Shown: positions 1-10,016 of the stretch, piece by piece
Layout: every line of letters starts with the position of its first letter
How positions within the stretch are numbered: the stretch's first letter is position 1
DNA from: Psychrobacter sp. WY6
GTDB lineage: Bacteria; Pseudomonadota; Gammaproteobacteria; Pseudomonadales; Moraxellaceae
NCBI RefSeq assembly: GCF_018448495.1
Contig: NZ_CP049902.1
Span: 372,001 to 436,000, forward strand
Length of the DNA stretch: 64,000 bases
Direction of reading: 5' to 3'
Program-made: the position numbers and the translations under genes
Notes under the pieces: model-generated
Database searches by the model: none
What the model was told of the DNA's origin: nothing
The model's input: only the letters and a program-made list of their open reading frames with translations

Positions 1-872
1 TGAACCCATACCCGCTTCATTTGAAAACAGACCGCGCTTGATACCGTTAATCATTGCCTGAGCAATACCATAACCAATCACCCCGCCTGCTGCTTGCTCA
101 AAACCAAATGCTGATTTAACAATTAACACAATCGCCGCTGGGAATTGACTAAAATTCGTCACGATAATGAACAAGGCCAATAAGATATAGAGAATCGCCA
201 TAACGGGTACGATTTTACCCGCAATACGAGCAACCGAGCGCAAACCACCGAATACCACTGGCGCAACTAATACGACCAATACCAAACCTGTCATCCACGT
301 TGGAACCCCAAATGCTTCGTTGGTCGCTTGTGCGATGGTATTTGACTGCACGCCATTAAAGGCTAAGCCGAACGCTACTAATAAGCATAATGAGAAAAAT
401 ATCGCTAGCCAGCGCTGACCGAGACCTTTTTCGATATAATAAGCCGGTCCACCGCGGTAAACATTGTCATTGTGCGGCACTTTATAGGCTTGTGCTAATG
501 TTGATTCGATAAAACTGGTCGACATACCGACGATCGCAGTCATCACATCCAAAACACGGCACCCGGACCGCCAAGGTAAATCGCGATTGCAACCCCTGCT
601 AAATTACCTGTACCGACCCGCGCTGCCAATGAGGTCATCAGCGCCTCAAATGAGCTGATACCGCCATCTTTACGCCCTTGATTGGACACGCGCAATAGCT
701 GCCACATATGCCCAAAGTGGCGAAACTGAATAAAACGTGTGGCAATGGTAAAATACAAACCTGCACCAATCAGTACGAACATCAGTAATCCATACCAAGG
801 GTTACTTGCAATCAACCAATCATTGTTGCCCCAAATAATACTGACACCATAATTGACGATGCTATTAACCAA
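1..872 (-). CDS. Alanine/glycine:cation symporter family (AGCS) protein, 5' portion only, frameshifted
   Basis: Na+-coupled amino acid symporter of the inner membrane. The N-terminal part reads through hydrophobic segments to the AGCS-typical stretch ARVGTGNLAGVAIAIYLGGP (residues about 80-100), and the region to the window edge (GLGQRWLAIFF, YGIAQAMINGIKRGLFSNEA) is in another frame. The frame breaks near 544, where a G appears lost from a TGG codon (FWM then W-M-T-A-I). The gene runs off the left edge, so the C-terminus is missing. The start is a TTG preceded by an AGG-rich stretch at about 875-888; no ATG is in frame after the upstream stop, so the start is uncertain. Substrate (alanine or glycine) is inferred from the family only. 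Confidence 0.88.
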
Positions 873-1992
873 CCTGCTATCCCTTCACCATACCTGCTAT
901 CCTCTCACTTACATTTTATACTGCTAGTATTTTATGGATTGATGTGATTAATGATATTTAAAAATGCTTACTAATCCCTCTGCCTACTCATGAAACAGTA
1001 AATATCTGATCAATATACTGGCAAAGTAAATCACTAACATCCTGTCGCTACATTTTAACTGACTAGAGATTATTTAACTATTTCAAACCTCTATTATAAA
1101 ATTAAATAACTACGAACTTTTGTAAGGTATTTAGATAAAAGTCAAAAAAATATTTTTTATATGAAATACTAAAGAAAACTTTGAGACTAGGTCAACAAAT
1201 AGATTTTAAAACGTATTCATATAAACACCATTCCAAAAAATAGTCACTGCCATAATATTTATTGAGTAAAGTATTGGCTATATTATAGAATGAATGACTT
1301 TTATTGCTAATAATGCTCTAATACCTCTATAAAACTAAATCCTTATATAAATAGGGTTTTAGCACAACACCTGAGCAACGGCCTTTTTTTTAGCTGCTCT
1401 CTCTAACATAAGTTGACCATGGTTTCCATAAAGCAAACATTTAGTTACATAAAGTAAATAAAATTTATTTATTGTTAATTAAGTCAATATTGTATATATT
1501 CCCAATAAGTTCATAAATATTTCTTGCAATACTTATTGGCATGAATAATAAGTTGAAATTTAAGACAATATCATCAGGGATGATGAGCATAATAAGACAG
1601 AGGACTGTCAATCAATACGACCCTCCTCCATAAATCCTCATCTCTATATACTATAAATCCAGTCATTCTATAGCCCATAATTCTTGTTAGATGTTTAGGT
1701 TATAGTCGACCCACAGCCATATTTTACAATGTAAATTTTTAGCAAAATCGAACCACAGAAAAGTATTTTTCGTAGTGCTTTGATTAATAGAAATCTGCTT
1801 TTTTTTCGATAATATTGGGTTACTTACTACTGGTTGGTCATTCTGCTTTATCAGCCTATAAACTGATTTTAGGATTCGTTTATAGACAACGTATCGAACT
1901 GTCTTCCATCATGTGATACATGCTAAAGCAAAATAACTTGTCAGGCTCAAATCAGTAATCTTGTTTTTATGTTAGGCAAAAGGAGTTGTCCT
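873..1992. other. Long AT-rich intergenic region (about 1.1 kb)
   Basis: No convincing coding sequence in either direction. The stretch is very AT-rich and lies between divergent transporter genes, so it should hold the promoters of both. A near-duplicate of about 11 bases (GATAGCAGGT-like) occurs twice just upstream of the minus-strand symporter at about 878-902. I could not identify a specific operator. Its length is unusual for this otherwise compact window. Confidence 0.5.
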
Positions 1993-2253
1993 ATGGAAAA
2001 CCACAACGATCCATCCGGTTATTGGCGTGCCAATGTCCGTCTCATTTTAGGTAGCCTATTTATTTGGGCGCTATGCTCATACGGGTTTGGGATTTTGTTA
2101 CGTCCTCTCTTAGCAGGTATTAAAATCGGTGGTACCGACTTGGGCTTTTGGTTTGCTCAGCAAGGATCCATTGGGGTATTTATCGTTTTAATTTTCTTCT
2201 ACGCTTGGCGTATGAATAAGTTAGATAAACAATACGGCGTAGACGAGGAATAG
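1993..2253 (+). CDS. DUF4212 family protein, small subunit of a sodium/solute symporter
   Basis: An 86-residue protein with two hydrophobic segments (about residues 14-36 and 52-72) and charged ends, matching the DUF4212 family that precedes VC_2705-type sodium/solute symporters. The start at 1993 (MENHNDPSGYW) is preferred over an upstream in-frame start at 1969 because an AGGAG Shine-Dalgarno lies at 1980-1984. The stop is four bases before the ATG of the large symporter gene, so the two are very likely co-transcribed and translationally linked. The family is thought to be a partner subunit; direct function is inferred from context. Confidence 0.9.
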   Translation: MENHNDPSGYWRANVRLILGSLFIWALCSYGFGILLRPLLAGIKIGGTDLGFWFAQQGSIGVFIVLIFFYAWRMNKLDKQYGVDEE

Positions 2254-2257
2254 CCCC

Positions 2258-4123
2258 ATGAGTCAATTTACGATTAATATTATTTTTGTAGGTCTATCTT
2301 TCGCTCTATACTTCGGTATTGCAATTTGGGCACGTGCTGGCACAACGAGTGAATTCTACGTAGCAGGCGGCGGTGTTCACCCTGTCGTCAACGGTATGGC
2401 AACGGCTGCTGACTGGATGAGTGCTGCGTCATTTATTTCGATGGCAGGTATTCTTGCCGCTGGCGGTTATGGCGCATCAACTTATTTGATGGGTTGGACA
2501 GGTGGTTATGTACTACTGGCAATGCTCCTAGCACCTTATTTACGTAAATTTGGTAAGTTTACGGTACCTGACTTCATCGGTGACCGTTTTTATTCAAAAA
2601 CGGCAGCAATGATTGCCGTAATTTGTTTGATTATCGCGTCAACGACTTATGTTATTGGTCAGATGACGGGTGCTGGTGTCGCTTTCTCACGCTTCTTGGA
2701 AGTTGAAAACACTACTGGTCTACTGATTGCTGCGGTTGTTGTCTTCTTCTACGCTGTACTTGGTGGTATGAAAGGGATTACTTATACGCAGGTAGCGCAG
2801 TATGTGGTTCTAATGATTGCATATACCATTCCTGCTGTTTTCATCTCACTTGAGTTAACAGGCAATCCAATTCCAGGTTTGGGCTTGTTTTCAAACCATG
2901 TGGAAGCAGGCGTTCCTATCTTAACCAAGCTAGATCAGGTGGTTACTGATTTGGGTTTCACGGCTTATACCGCTGACGTTCCTAACAAGCTAAACATGGT
3001 GCTATTTACCTTATCGCTCATGATTGGTACAGCAGGTCTACCACACGTTATCATCCGATTCTTCACCGTCCCTAAAGTCGCTGATGCGCGTTGGACTGCT
3101 GGTTGGACGTTGGTATTTATCTCGCTACTATACTTCACTGCTCCTGCCGTAGGTGCAATGGCACGTTTAAACCTGATTGATACGATTTATCCACAAGGGG
3201 TGGCAGAAGCACCTATAAACTATGATCAACGTCCAGACTGGATGAAGACATGGGAAGATACCGGCCTTATTAAATATAATGATCTTAATAATGATGGTCG
3301 TATCCAAATGTACAACGACAGTGGACTTGGTGCCGCTGAGCTTGCCTTGAGTGCTGCACAAGCGGATGGTGGCGATGTAGCCGCTGCCACTGCAGCTGTA
3401 GAGACTGCACGTGTCGCACAGGATCTAGAACTTGATGGACGCTTTACCGCAGCAGGCTGGAAGGGTAATGAGCTGGATGTCAATGCCGATATCTTAGTAT
3501 TAGCTAACCCAGAAATTGCGAATCTTCCACCATGGGTTATTGGTCTTATCGCCGCAGGTGGTTTGGCAGCAGCGCTTTCAACAGCAGGCCTACTACTCGC
3601 TATTTCGTCAGCGATCAGTCATGACTTGATTAAACGAAACCTTAATCCAAACATTACTGATAAAGGCGAATTAAGAGTTGCGCGTATTACGATGGGTGTT
3701 GCGATTGTAGTTGCTACTTGGTTAGGAATAAATCCACCAGGGTTTGCCGCACAGGTAGTCGCATTAGCATTCGGTATCGCTGGTGCATCGCTCTTCCCTG
3801 CACTGATGATGGGTATTTTCTCTAAACGGATCAATAATGTTGGTGCCATCGCTGGTATGCTAACAGGTCTGATTAGTATCCTTGTTTATATCTTTGTCTT
3901 TAAAGGTTGGTTCTTCATTAGCGGTACAGCGAACTTCCCTGATACGGCAGAGTATTGGTTGTTTGGTATCTCACCACTATCATTTGGTGCGATTGGGGCG
4001 TTGCTTAACTTTATCGTAGCGTTTGCTGTCTCTTATGCTACTGCTCCCCCACCATTACACATTCAAGAGTTGGTTGAAAGTGTCCGCTCTCCACGTGGCG
4101 CAGGCGGTGCAGTCGACCACTAA
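2258..4123 (+). CDS. VC_2705-family sodium:solute symporter (ActP-like)
   Basis: Inner-membrane Na+/solute symporter of the SSS superfamily, 621 residues, intact. The N-terminal SSS hallmarks are present: EFYVAGGGVHPVVNGMATAA followed by DWMSAASFISMAGI, and the GGMKGITYTQVAQYVV core. Compared with plain acetate permeases it has a long hydrophilic loop (about residues 310-420) before a second membrane bundle starting LPPWVIGLIAAGGLAAALST; this insertion is usual for the VC_2705 subgroup. The loop contains an EF-hand-like Ca-binding pattern, DLNNDGRIQ, at about residue 342. It forms an operon with the DUF4212 gene four bases upstream and is followed by a strong terminator. Acetate or another small carboxylate is the likely substrate, by family only. 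Confidence 0.92.
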   Translation: MSQFTINIIFVGLSFALYFGIAIWARAGTTSEFYVAGGGVHPVVNGMATAADWMSAASFISMAGILAAGGYGASTYLMGWTGGYVLLAMLLAPYLRKFGKFTVPDFIGDRFYSKTAAMIAVICLIIASTTYVIGQMTGAGVAFSRFLEVENTTGLLIAAVVVFFYAVLGGMKGITYTQVAQYVVLMIAYTIPAVFISLELTGNPIPGLGLFSNHVEAGVPILTKLDQVVTDLGFTAYTADVPNKLNMVLFTLSLMIGTAGLPHVIIRFFTVPKVADARWTAGWTLVFISLLYFTAPAVGAMARLNLIDTIYPQGVAEAPINYDQRPDWMKTWEDTGLIKYNDLNNDGRIQMYNDSGLGAAELALSAAQADGGDVAAATAAVETARVAQDLELDGRFTAAGWKGNELDVNADILVLANPEIANLPPWVIGLIAAGGLAAALSTAGLLLAISSAISHDLIKRNLNPNITDKGELRVARITMGVAIVVATWLGINPPGFAAQVVALAFGIAGASLFPALMMGIFSKRINNVGAIAGMLTGLISILVYIFVFKGWFFISGTANFPDTAEYWLFGISPLSFGAIGALLNFIVAFAVSYATAPPPLHIQELVESVRSPRGAGGAVDH

Positions 4124-4158
4124 GTGTATAAATGAGAATATATCTTCAGTTACTATAT

Positions 4159-4198
4159 ATCACTCACAGGCAGTAGCTGCTTGTGAGTGATTTTTTTA
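4159..4198 (+). terminator. Rho-independent terminator after the symporter operon
   Basis: A 15-bp stem with a three-base loop (arms 4159-4173 and 4177-4191, one G-U pair) is followed by a run of seven T. It ends the DUF4212-symporter transcript. Confidence 0.92.
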
Positions 4199-4263
4199 TC
4201 TCTTATTGATTATAAAAAATGTTAGATTTTGCTTTATTGAATATACTTTATTAACTATGCTTA

Positions 4264-4433
4264 GGGCGTGTCCTCAATTAAATCGATTACCCTCTAAATG
4301 GGCTAAAAATGGCTAAATTTTACCAAACATCGTCAAATAGCTTATCAATATCTCGATATTATTTGCGCTACTTTCCTTGTTTGACGGCAATTTATCTCAT
4401 TTTTATTACCATTTTTAAAATGAGGACACGCCC
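4264..4433. repeat. MITE-like element, copy A (170 bp), TA-flanked
   Basis: The ends are perfect 13-base inverted repeats GGGCGTGTCCTCA / TGAGGACACGCCC, flanked by TA on both sides. The internal sequence is AT-rich, has no reading frame and carries short palindromes (around ATATCGAGATAT). The reverse complement of this copy aligns almost base for base with the second copy at 50163-50342, which has ten extra bases. The size, terminal repeats and TA flanks fit a non-autonomous transposable element; the parent transposase family (TA-targeting, such as IS630 or some IS5 groups) cannot be told from this window. Confidence 0.85.
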
Positions 4434-4482
4434 TAGTTAAAAGCGCTCAACTAAAAGTGCTTAACGCATTAAGGAAGATTTT

Positions 4483-5026
4483 ATGCTTTTTGAGTTTATC
4501 GCTACCATTGCTGCCGCATTTGGCATGGCTGGTCTGGCACTCATTATAACTCACCTCAGTAAACTGGCTGGCAAACGCGCACCAAAGTGGCTTATTCCTT
4601 TGTTTGCTGCGATTGGTATGTTTGCCTTTCAAATACACCAAGTATAACTGGTATGGTCAGCAAGTGAGCAAGTTACCAGCAGGCGTGCAAGTCGTCAAAG
4701 TAGCAAAAAGCACCGAGTGGTTTCGCCCATGGTCTTATATCAAACCGCAAATATTACGTTTTATCGCTGCCGATACCGCCAACGCTAGCGTGCAGGTAGA
4801 CAATCCAGATGTATATTTGGTTAATTTATATCTGTTTGAAAGACGCAGAAGTGTGCAGAAAGTACCACAAGTTATAGACTGTCGTATTCCTGCGCGTGCC
4901 GATTATGTCATACCCGAAAAAGACAGTAAGCTAACGATTGATGAACATGTCAAGCAAACAACAGCATGGCGAGAGTTGGCAACCGATGACCCGTTGTTCA
5001 TTAGTATCTGTACTGATAAAAGCTAA
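4483..5026 (+). CDS. Conserved hypothetical membrane-associated protein, frameshifted
   Basis: About 180 residues once corrected. The ATG at 4483 follows a good AAGGAAG ribosome site (4471-4477). The first frame gives two hydrophobic segments (MLFEFIATIAAAFGMAGLAL and WLIPLFAAIGMFAFQ) and stops at about 4647. The second frame continues as YNWYGQQVSKLPAGVQVVKV and runs to 5026, with the soluble tail containing EWFRPWSYIKPQILRF. The break lies near 4630-4642 and needs one extra base or two missing bases. I recognise this layout (two membrane helices plus a small soluble tail) as a protein common in Moraxellaceae, with no known function. It stands alone between the MITE and a convergent rhomboid gene. 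Confidence 0.7.
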
Positions 5027-5110
5027 CCTCCTCATAAATATGCAAATAAAACCCTGCTAAAACATCTGATTACTAAGGGATTTAAGACAGCTTATATTAT
5101 AGTCATGTAT

Positions 5111-5716
5111 TCAGTTGCGCTGAGAAGTTGCGGTATAAGTATGCTTAGAATTAGCGCCTAACAGCAATCCAGCGCATAGACCACCGAAGTGCGCCGCAAA
5201 CGAAATACCTTGTTGCGGCATCAATCCTTGCTTGATGGTCAACCAATAGCCAGTACCCATGACAATACAGGCAATCAAATAACCCCAACGCCGCGCAAAT
5301 ACAGCACCACCTATCATATAGCCGAGCATCGCGAAGCATAGCCCTGATGCGCCAACATGAATTGACAATGGCGAGCCAATGATCCAAGTGACCAATCCAG
5401 ACGCGATAATGAGCTTAATCACTGTTCGATAAGCATTCTTCTCAAACAATCCAAACAAAAATAAAATCTGTAACAACGTCAAAGTGTTACCAAGCAAATG
5501 TGAAAAATTGCCATGCATCGTCCATGACGCAAATACTCCAATCATGCTGCCCACATCCAAGGCACGAGGCACAATCCCAAAGATATTCCACATGCCAAAT
5601 AATGCCACTTCATTTAAAAAAAACATGCCCCACATCGGTATTAATACAAAAGCATATAAGCCTATAACCTGCTTTATTCGTATCATAATCAAGCTAAGCA
5701 GTTGCTGCCAATTCAT
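5111..5716 (-). CDS. Rhomboid family intramembrane serine protease
   Basis: A 201-residue polytopic membrane protein. The rhomboid signatures are visible: HGNFSHLLGN (H-x4-H-x3-N) at about residues 68-77, the serine motif GASG at about 123-126 and the histidine helix HFGGLCAGLLLG near residue 177. These give the Ser-His catalytic dyad that cleaves substrate helices within the inner membrane. About six helices are expected, the minimal bacterial form. Substrates are unknown. The gene is convergent with the upstream hypothetical gene and lies 40 bp downstream of the 5'-nucleotidase gene on the same strand. Confidence 0.9.
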   Translation of the reverse strand: MNWQQLLSLIMIRIKQVIGLYAFVLIPMWGMFFLNEVALFGMWNIFGIVPRALDVGSMIGVFASWTMHGNFSHLLGNTLTLLQILFLFGLFEKNAYRTVIKLIIASGLVTWIIGSPLSIHVGASGLCFAMLGYMIGGAVFARRWGYLIACIVMGTGYWLTIKQGLMPQQGISFAAHFGGLCAGLLLGANSKHTYTATSQRN

Positions 5717-5756
5717 ATAATGCCCTATTCTTTTAATCCATGTTTTTAGCGATATT

Positions 5757-6806
5757 TTAATGACTCAGCGTAGCAGTGGAGCGTGTTACAGGTGTAAAAT
5801 CTAACAATGCAGCCTCTTTGCCAGTCATCAAATAACTGTCACTATGTAATAACGACGTCGAGTGATAAGGCACTAAAGCGGTGGGCACAAAACGACGAGC
5901 GGCATCGATATGTTTGATAGAATCATCAAAAAAGATATGAGGTGCAAACGTTCTAAGTACCGCTGTTTTTTCTAAACCTCCTAAGAAAAACGCCATATCA
6001 ACATTGACGCCCCACTCTCGCAATGTCTTAATCGCACGCAGATCAGCAGGTGCGTTGCGAGCTGTCACCAATGCAATCTTTATTGGAGAATACTTGAGAC
6101 CAGCAGGTAGACGTTCCTGTAAATTTGATAGTTTAATCAACAATTCAGCATAAGGGCCTTTTTCAATGGGTAAATCACGCATCTGTATTTCGCGATCGTG
6201 AAAAGCACGCAGTCCTTTTTGCTTGTACAGTAGCTCACCTGAATCATCAAACAGCACCGCATCACCATCAAAAGCAATACGTAGCTGATCGGTATCTAAC
6301 TCATAAGTATTGACAGGGGTTGCGTCGAGTATCGCACAAGCGCAGATATTGGCATCAGCCACTTGCTGGGCATCTTCGCGATTGGTCGTCAAAAATAGAT
6401 CGACATTGAAGTCTTTAATATAAGGAGCCACAGGACTGCCTGAAATAAATGCCGAGCGTGAGATAGTCAGCTCATGTTCAAGAATTGCATTGAGGACTTG
6501 AATGCCCGTATCTGGACTACTCTTTGAAACAATGACCACTTCCACCAAAGGTGTCTCAACCTGTAAATCTTGCATGCCATCATTGCAATAATTATTCAGA
6601 TTTAATAGAGCTTTAATTAATGGATAACCAGCACCAATACTGAGAGCATCGTTCTCACGCTTGGTCATATAGTCTCGAAATTCTTTTATGGCGCTTGCAG
6701 GTCTCTGCTCTAGCAGCTCTAGCAAATAATTTTCTGATTCTGTTAAATTAAAAAGTGCCGTTGCAGAAATCGCGACGATGAGCGTATTACTAAAATCGAC
6801 TGCCAT
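5757..6806 (-). CDS. 5'-nucleotidase (NT5C1-type family)
   Basis: A 349-residue cytosolic protein matching the 5-nucleotidase family that resembles animal cytosolic 5'-nucleotidase I. Recognisable elements are the N-terminal LIVAISATALFNLTESE, the central VEVVIVSKSSPDTGIQVLNA, IAFDGDAVLFDDSGELL (Asp-rich phosphatase-type segment, about residues 178-192), IKIALVTARNAPA and AFFLGGLEKTAVL, and the C-terminal IFFDDS. It should dephosphorylate nucleoside monophosphates for nucleotide salvage or turnover. The gene reads intact and stands between the rhomboid gene and the TRAP operon. Confidence 0.88.
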   Translation of the reverse strand: MAVDFSNTLIVAISATALFNLTESENYLLELLEQRPASAIKEFRDYMTKRENDALSIGAGYPLIKALLNLNNYCNDGMQDLQVETPLVEVVIVSKSSPDTGIQVLNAILEHELTISRSAFISGSPVAPYIKDFNVDLFLTTNREDAQQVADANICACAILDATPVNTYELDTDQLRIAFDGDAVLFDDSGELLYKQKGLRAFHDREIQMRDLPIEKGPYAELLIKLSNLQERLPAGLKYSPIKIALVTARNAPADLRAIKTLREWGVNVDMAFFLGGLEKTAVLRTFAPHIFFDDSIKHIDAARRFVPTALVPYHSTSLLHSDSYLMTGKEAALLDFTPVTRSTATLSH

Positions 6807-7027
6807 GATTTTCTCTACTTATAAAGTTATCTATCGGAAATGCCAACCAGTTTACTACATTCACAAGCCCTTAGAATGATAAGAAAAGTTATCCACGTAT
6901 AATGTCATTTAGTATAAAAACTACTTTTTAAGTAATCAAAATGACCGCTCAGAAAGTGTCTCATAATGTGACTTTATGTGGAATAATTTAACCATAGAAT
7001 TATTACGCCGATTTTTTCTTTTATCAT

Positions 7028-7060
7028 AAAAAAGCCATATTGTTATGAAAACAATATGGC
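7028..7060 (-). terminator. Rho-independent terminator of the TRAP operon
   Basis: An 11-bp stem (7034-7044 with 7050-7060) and, in the minus direction, a run of six T (7028-7033). It lies about 70 bp past the end of the TRAP large permease gene. Confidence 0.88.
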
Positions 7061-7128
7061 CCTATTAATAAACAATACAAATGAACGACGCAGCTATGAT
7101 TTTCTAAGCTTCCTTTTATCAATAGCGC

Positions 7129-8418
7129 TTACGTTAGCAGCACTAAAGATATTGCTGGAAAGGCGACCAAAATAACCAGTCGAATCAGATCAGAGACAAT
7201 GAACGGTGCGACCCCGCGAAACATATCAGACAGCTTAATATGCGGTGCCATTGCCTTAATCACAAAGATATTCATCCCCATCGGCGGCGTAATCAGTCCA
7301 AGCTCTACTGTCAATACAGCGATGATACCAAACCATACGGGATCAAACCCTAACGCCACAATGATTGGATATACCACTGGAATAGTAATGACCAGCATCG
7401 CCAAAGCATCCATGAACAACCCTAAGAGGAAGTACATGATTAAGATACAGATCAGTACAATCATTGGGCTAACTGCTAATGTACCAATCCAAGTCGCTAG
7501 CGTATAAGACAAGCGTGAGACGGAGATAAAGTAACCCAAGGCTTCTGCACCCAGCAGCATAAAGAATACCACCGCTGATAATGCAAGCGTTTCAATCAAA
7601 GATTGCTTTAGACCTTTTATACGCATACCTTTGGCAAAAGCATAGGCCCAAGAAACAAACGCACCGACTGCTGCTCCTTCTGTCGGAGTAAATAACCCAA
7701 AGAAAATACCAGCGATAATCACAATGAAAATAAAGCTAAATGGTATGAGTCCCGTCAATGACAGCAGCTTGGCTTTCCAAGAAGTAGGCTCACCGCGACG
7801 CGCTAAATGCGGCTTCCAGCGTACCATAATCATAACAGTGATTGAATACATCACCATGCCCAAAATCCCAGGCAAGAAACCAGCGATGAACATGTCACCG
7901 ACTGACTGCTGGGTTAAGATGGCATAAACCAGTAGCGCAATGCTAGGCGGAATCATAATACCTAACGTGCCACCCGCTGCTAAAATACCACAGGCAAAAC
8001 CTGGTTGATAACCATACTTCTCCATTTGTGGCAGCGCAACCTTGGTCATAGTGGATGCTGTGGCTAAGGATGAGCCTGAGATAGAAGCAAAAATACCAGA
8101 CGATCCTATGCCAGCGATACCCAAACTGCCCCTCACTCCCCCAAAAATAGTTCGGGTAGCTTCAAACAATTTCCCTGCCATCCCTGAATGGGTAGCAAAG
8201 ACTCCCATTAAAATAAATAAGGGAATCGCACTAAAGTCATATTTGGCTAACACATCTACCGGAATATCTTTAAGCATTTGTAATGCACCACTGGGTGCCG
8301 TCACTGCGCCAAAACCAACCAATCCAACACCTAACATGGCAAGCGCCACTGGAACTCGCAGGACAACAAGCAGGATCATGACGATTAAGCCAATGGCTCC
8401 AATAATTTCTGGACTCAT
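7129..8418 (-). CDS. TRAP transporter large permease, DctM type
   Basis: A 429-residue integral membrane protein of the tripartite ATP-independent periplasmic transport family. Typical DctM segments are present: GAVTAPSGALQMLKDIPVDV, FILMGVFATHSGMAGKLFEA, GSSGIFASISGSSLATASTM, AAGGTLGIMIPPSIALLVYA and FFGLFTPTEGAAVGAF. It forms the Na+-driven translocation channel. Its ATG overlaps the stop of the small permease gene (ATGA), so the two are translationally coupled. The gene reads intact. The transported organic acid cannot be told from the permease. Confidence 0.93.
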   Translation of the reverse strand: MSPEIIGAIGLIVMILLVVLRVPVALAMLGVGLVGFGAVTAPSGALQMLKDIPVDVLAKYDFSAIPLFILMGVFATHSGMAGKLFEATRTIFGGVRGSLGIAGIGSSGIFASISGSSLATASTMTKVALPQMEKYGYQPGFACGILAAGGTLGIMIPPSIALLVYAILTQQSVGDMFIAGFLPGILGMVMYSITVMIMVRWKPHLARRGEPTSWKAKLLSLTGLIPFSFIFIVIIAGIFFGLFTPTEGAAVGAFVSWAYAFAKGMRIKGLKQSLIETLALSAVVFFMLLGAEALGYFISVSRLSYTLATWIGTLAVSPMIVLICILIMYFLLGLFMDALAMLVITIPVVYPIIVALGFDPVWFGIIAVLTVELGLITPPMGMNIFVIKAMAPHIKLSDMFRGVAPFIVSDLIRLVILVAFPAISLVLLT

Positions 8419-8940
8419 GCGCCTGTCTCCTCGGCGTCAAAGAACTCGCCCGTTTTAAAGATATGATGGATTCGATTAATGAGCGAATGGCGAGTAAGAG
8501 ACTTAAAAATGCACTAAATGCATAGATGGGCATCATTGATAATCGAAGGTCTTGAGTGACTTTGCCGTATGCTATGGCATCAACAGCACTCTCATAAAGC
8601 CCCCAAGCAAAAACGATACCGATGATAAAAAAGCCCATCATAAAGACGCCCATCATATAGCCTTTAACGGCTTGCGGCATTTTTTGGGTAAAGACATCAA
8701 CGATGATTTGTGAGCGTTCGACGAAAGCGCCAAAGGCAGCAAGTAAAGCAAAGAGCATGAAGTAAGAAACGATCTCTACACTGCCTTTAACAGTAAAGCC
8801 AAACTCACCACCAGTCAGCTTGAAATATAACGAGCAGTCACATCGAGCATCGTTATGAGGACAATAATAATAAGACTGACACCACCAATAAACTGGCATA
8901 ATCTAGAGATTAAAATGCTGATTTTTACTAAAAATGCCAT
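8415..8940 (-). CDS. TRAP transporter small permease, DctQ type, two frameshifts
   Basis: About 175 residues with four membrane helices. The start at 8940 gives MAFLVKISILISRLCQFIGG, which leads into LITMLDVTARYI; the frame breaks at about 8824 (a T missing from a T run) and resumes as KLTGGEFGFTVKGSVEIVSY. A second break at about 8455 (an A missing from AAAA) moves the end from a spurious extension to TGEFFDAEETGA and a TGA that overlaps the DctM start. Both corrections restore normal length and the usual Q-M overlap. It is the membrane partner of the large permease. Confidence 0.88.
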
Positions 8941-8957
8941 GTGACACCTCCAATGGG

Positions 8958-10016
8958 TTATACCACTTTACAAGCGGCACTGGCAGCTTTTGCTTTCTCA
9001 TAGACACTATCAGCATCTAAACCCAAAGCATTGACATCACTTAGATATTTTTTAGTACCCTTTTCAAGTGGTCCTTTCCAATCAGGATCATTCAATGGAT
9101 CAGGAATTTCAACGATCTCATCGCCTTTAGCTTTAGCAGCTTGAATGGCCATTTGATCATGCTTATCAAACACTTCACCAACTTTATTCGCCAATGCCAT
9201 TCCTGAGTTTTTATCCAACACTTGCTTTAAATCATCAGGTAAGTTGTTATATTTATCCTTATTCATAGTAACCATCAGCGCCGAACTATAAAAAGGAATG
9301 TTGGTATGATATTTGGTGATTTCGTCAATTTGAACGCTGTTACGGCCTCCCATGGAAAGCTCAACCCTCGACGACGCCGCGCTGTAGCGAGGTATACATA
9401 TCATTAGCAGGCAATCCTACTGGTGACGCCCCAGCACTCTCGATAATGTCACCCGCGACCGCAGAAGGGCGGCGGATGCGCATGCCTTTCATGTCTTCAG
9501 GAGTCCGAATCAACTTATCCGTAGTATGCAGTGAGCCAGGCCCAGCACCATACATAAATAGCAAATGAGAATCTTCGTATTCACTAGCAAGCGTGCCATC
9601 CTCATAAAGAGTCTGAAGCATACAACCCATTTGAGTCGCTGAGTTTGATAAACCAGGAAGTTCAGTGATTTGAGTTAAAGGAAAACGACCACTGGTATAA
9701 CCATGTGCTTGTGAGCCGATATCTATCGTACCTTAGCAGCAGATTCGTACGTAACATCTGCTTTGGCAAGACCCGCGGAAGGATACAACTCTACTTTTAA
9801 GCGACCATTAGAATCTGTTTCAATTTGCTTTGCCCAAGGTTCAAAAACCTCTGTGCTGATAGAAGAGGTTGCTGGCCAAAAGTGAGAGAAGCGTAAAACG
9901 GTCGTTTCTTGAGAGGTTGCTGATGAGCCATCAGTCGTGTTAGAAGATTGGTTAGAGCAGCCTAAAAGACTAACAGCCGCTAAGGCACCAATTGAAAAAA
10001 GAGGAGCTAGCTTCAT
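8958..10016 (-). CDS. TRAP transporter substrate-binding protein (DctP family), lipoprotein, frameshifted
   Basis: About 353 residues after correction. The N-terminus has a lipoprotein signal with lipobox LLGC (about residue 20), then TVLRFSHFWPATSSISTEVF, which is the DctP-type start of the mature domain. Middle and C-terminal pieces include GMRIRRPSAVAGDIIESAGA and SVQIDEITKYHTNIPF. Frames break at about 9732 (G lost), 9364 (T lost) and 9341 (A lost); all are short homopolymers. The start at 10016 is chosen because an AGGA site lies seven bases upstream. As the first gene of the P-Q-M operon it captures the substrate outside the inner membrane; membrane anchoring by lipid is expected from the lipobox. 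Confidence 0.88.

Noticed and set aside
3226..3483. Minus-strand reading frame of 85 codons inside the symporter gene
   Set aside because: Shadow frame opposite a clearly conserved protein.
4264..4433. Terminator or attenuator of the downstream gene
   Set aside because: The structure is long, AT-rich and recurs elsewhere with identical TA-flanked ends, which fits a mobile element better.
8958..9722. Separate small genes in place of one DctP gene
   Set aside because: The pieces are consecutive parts of one family domain and join after restoring single homopolymer bases.
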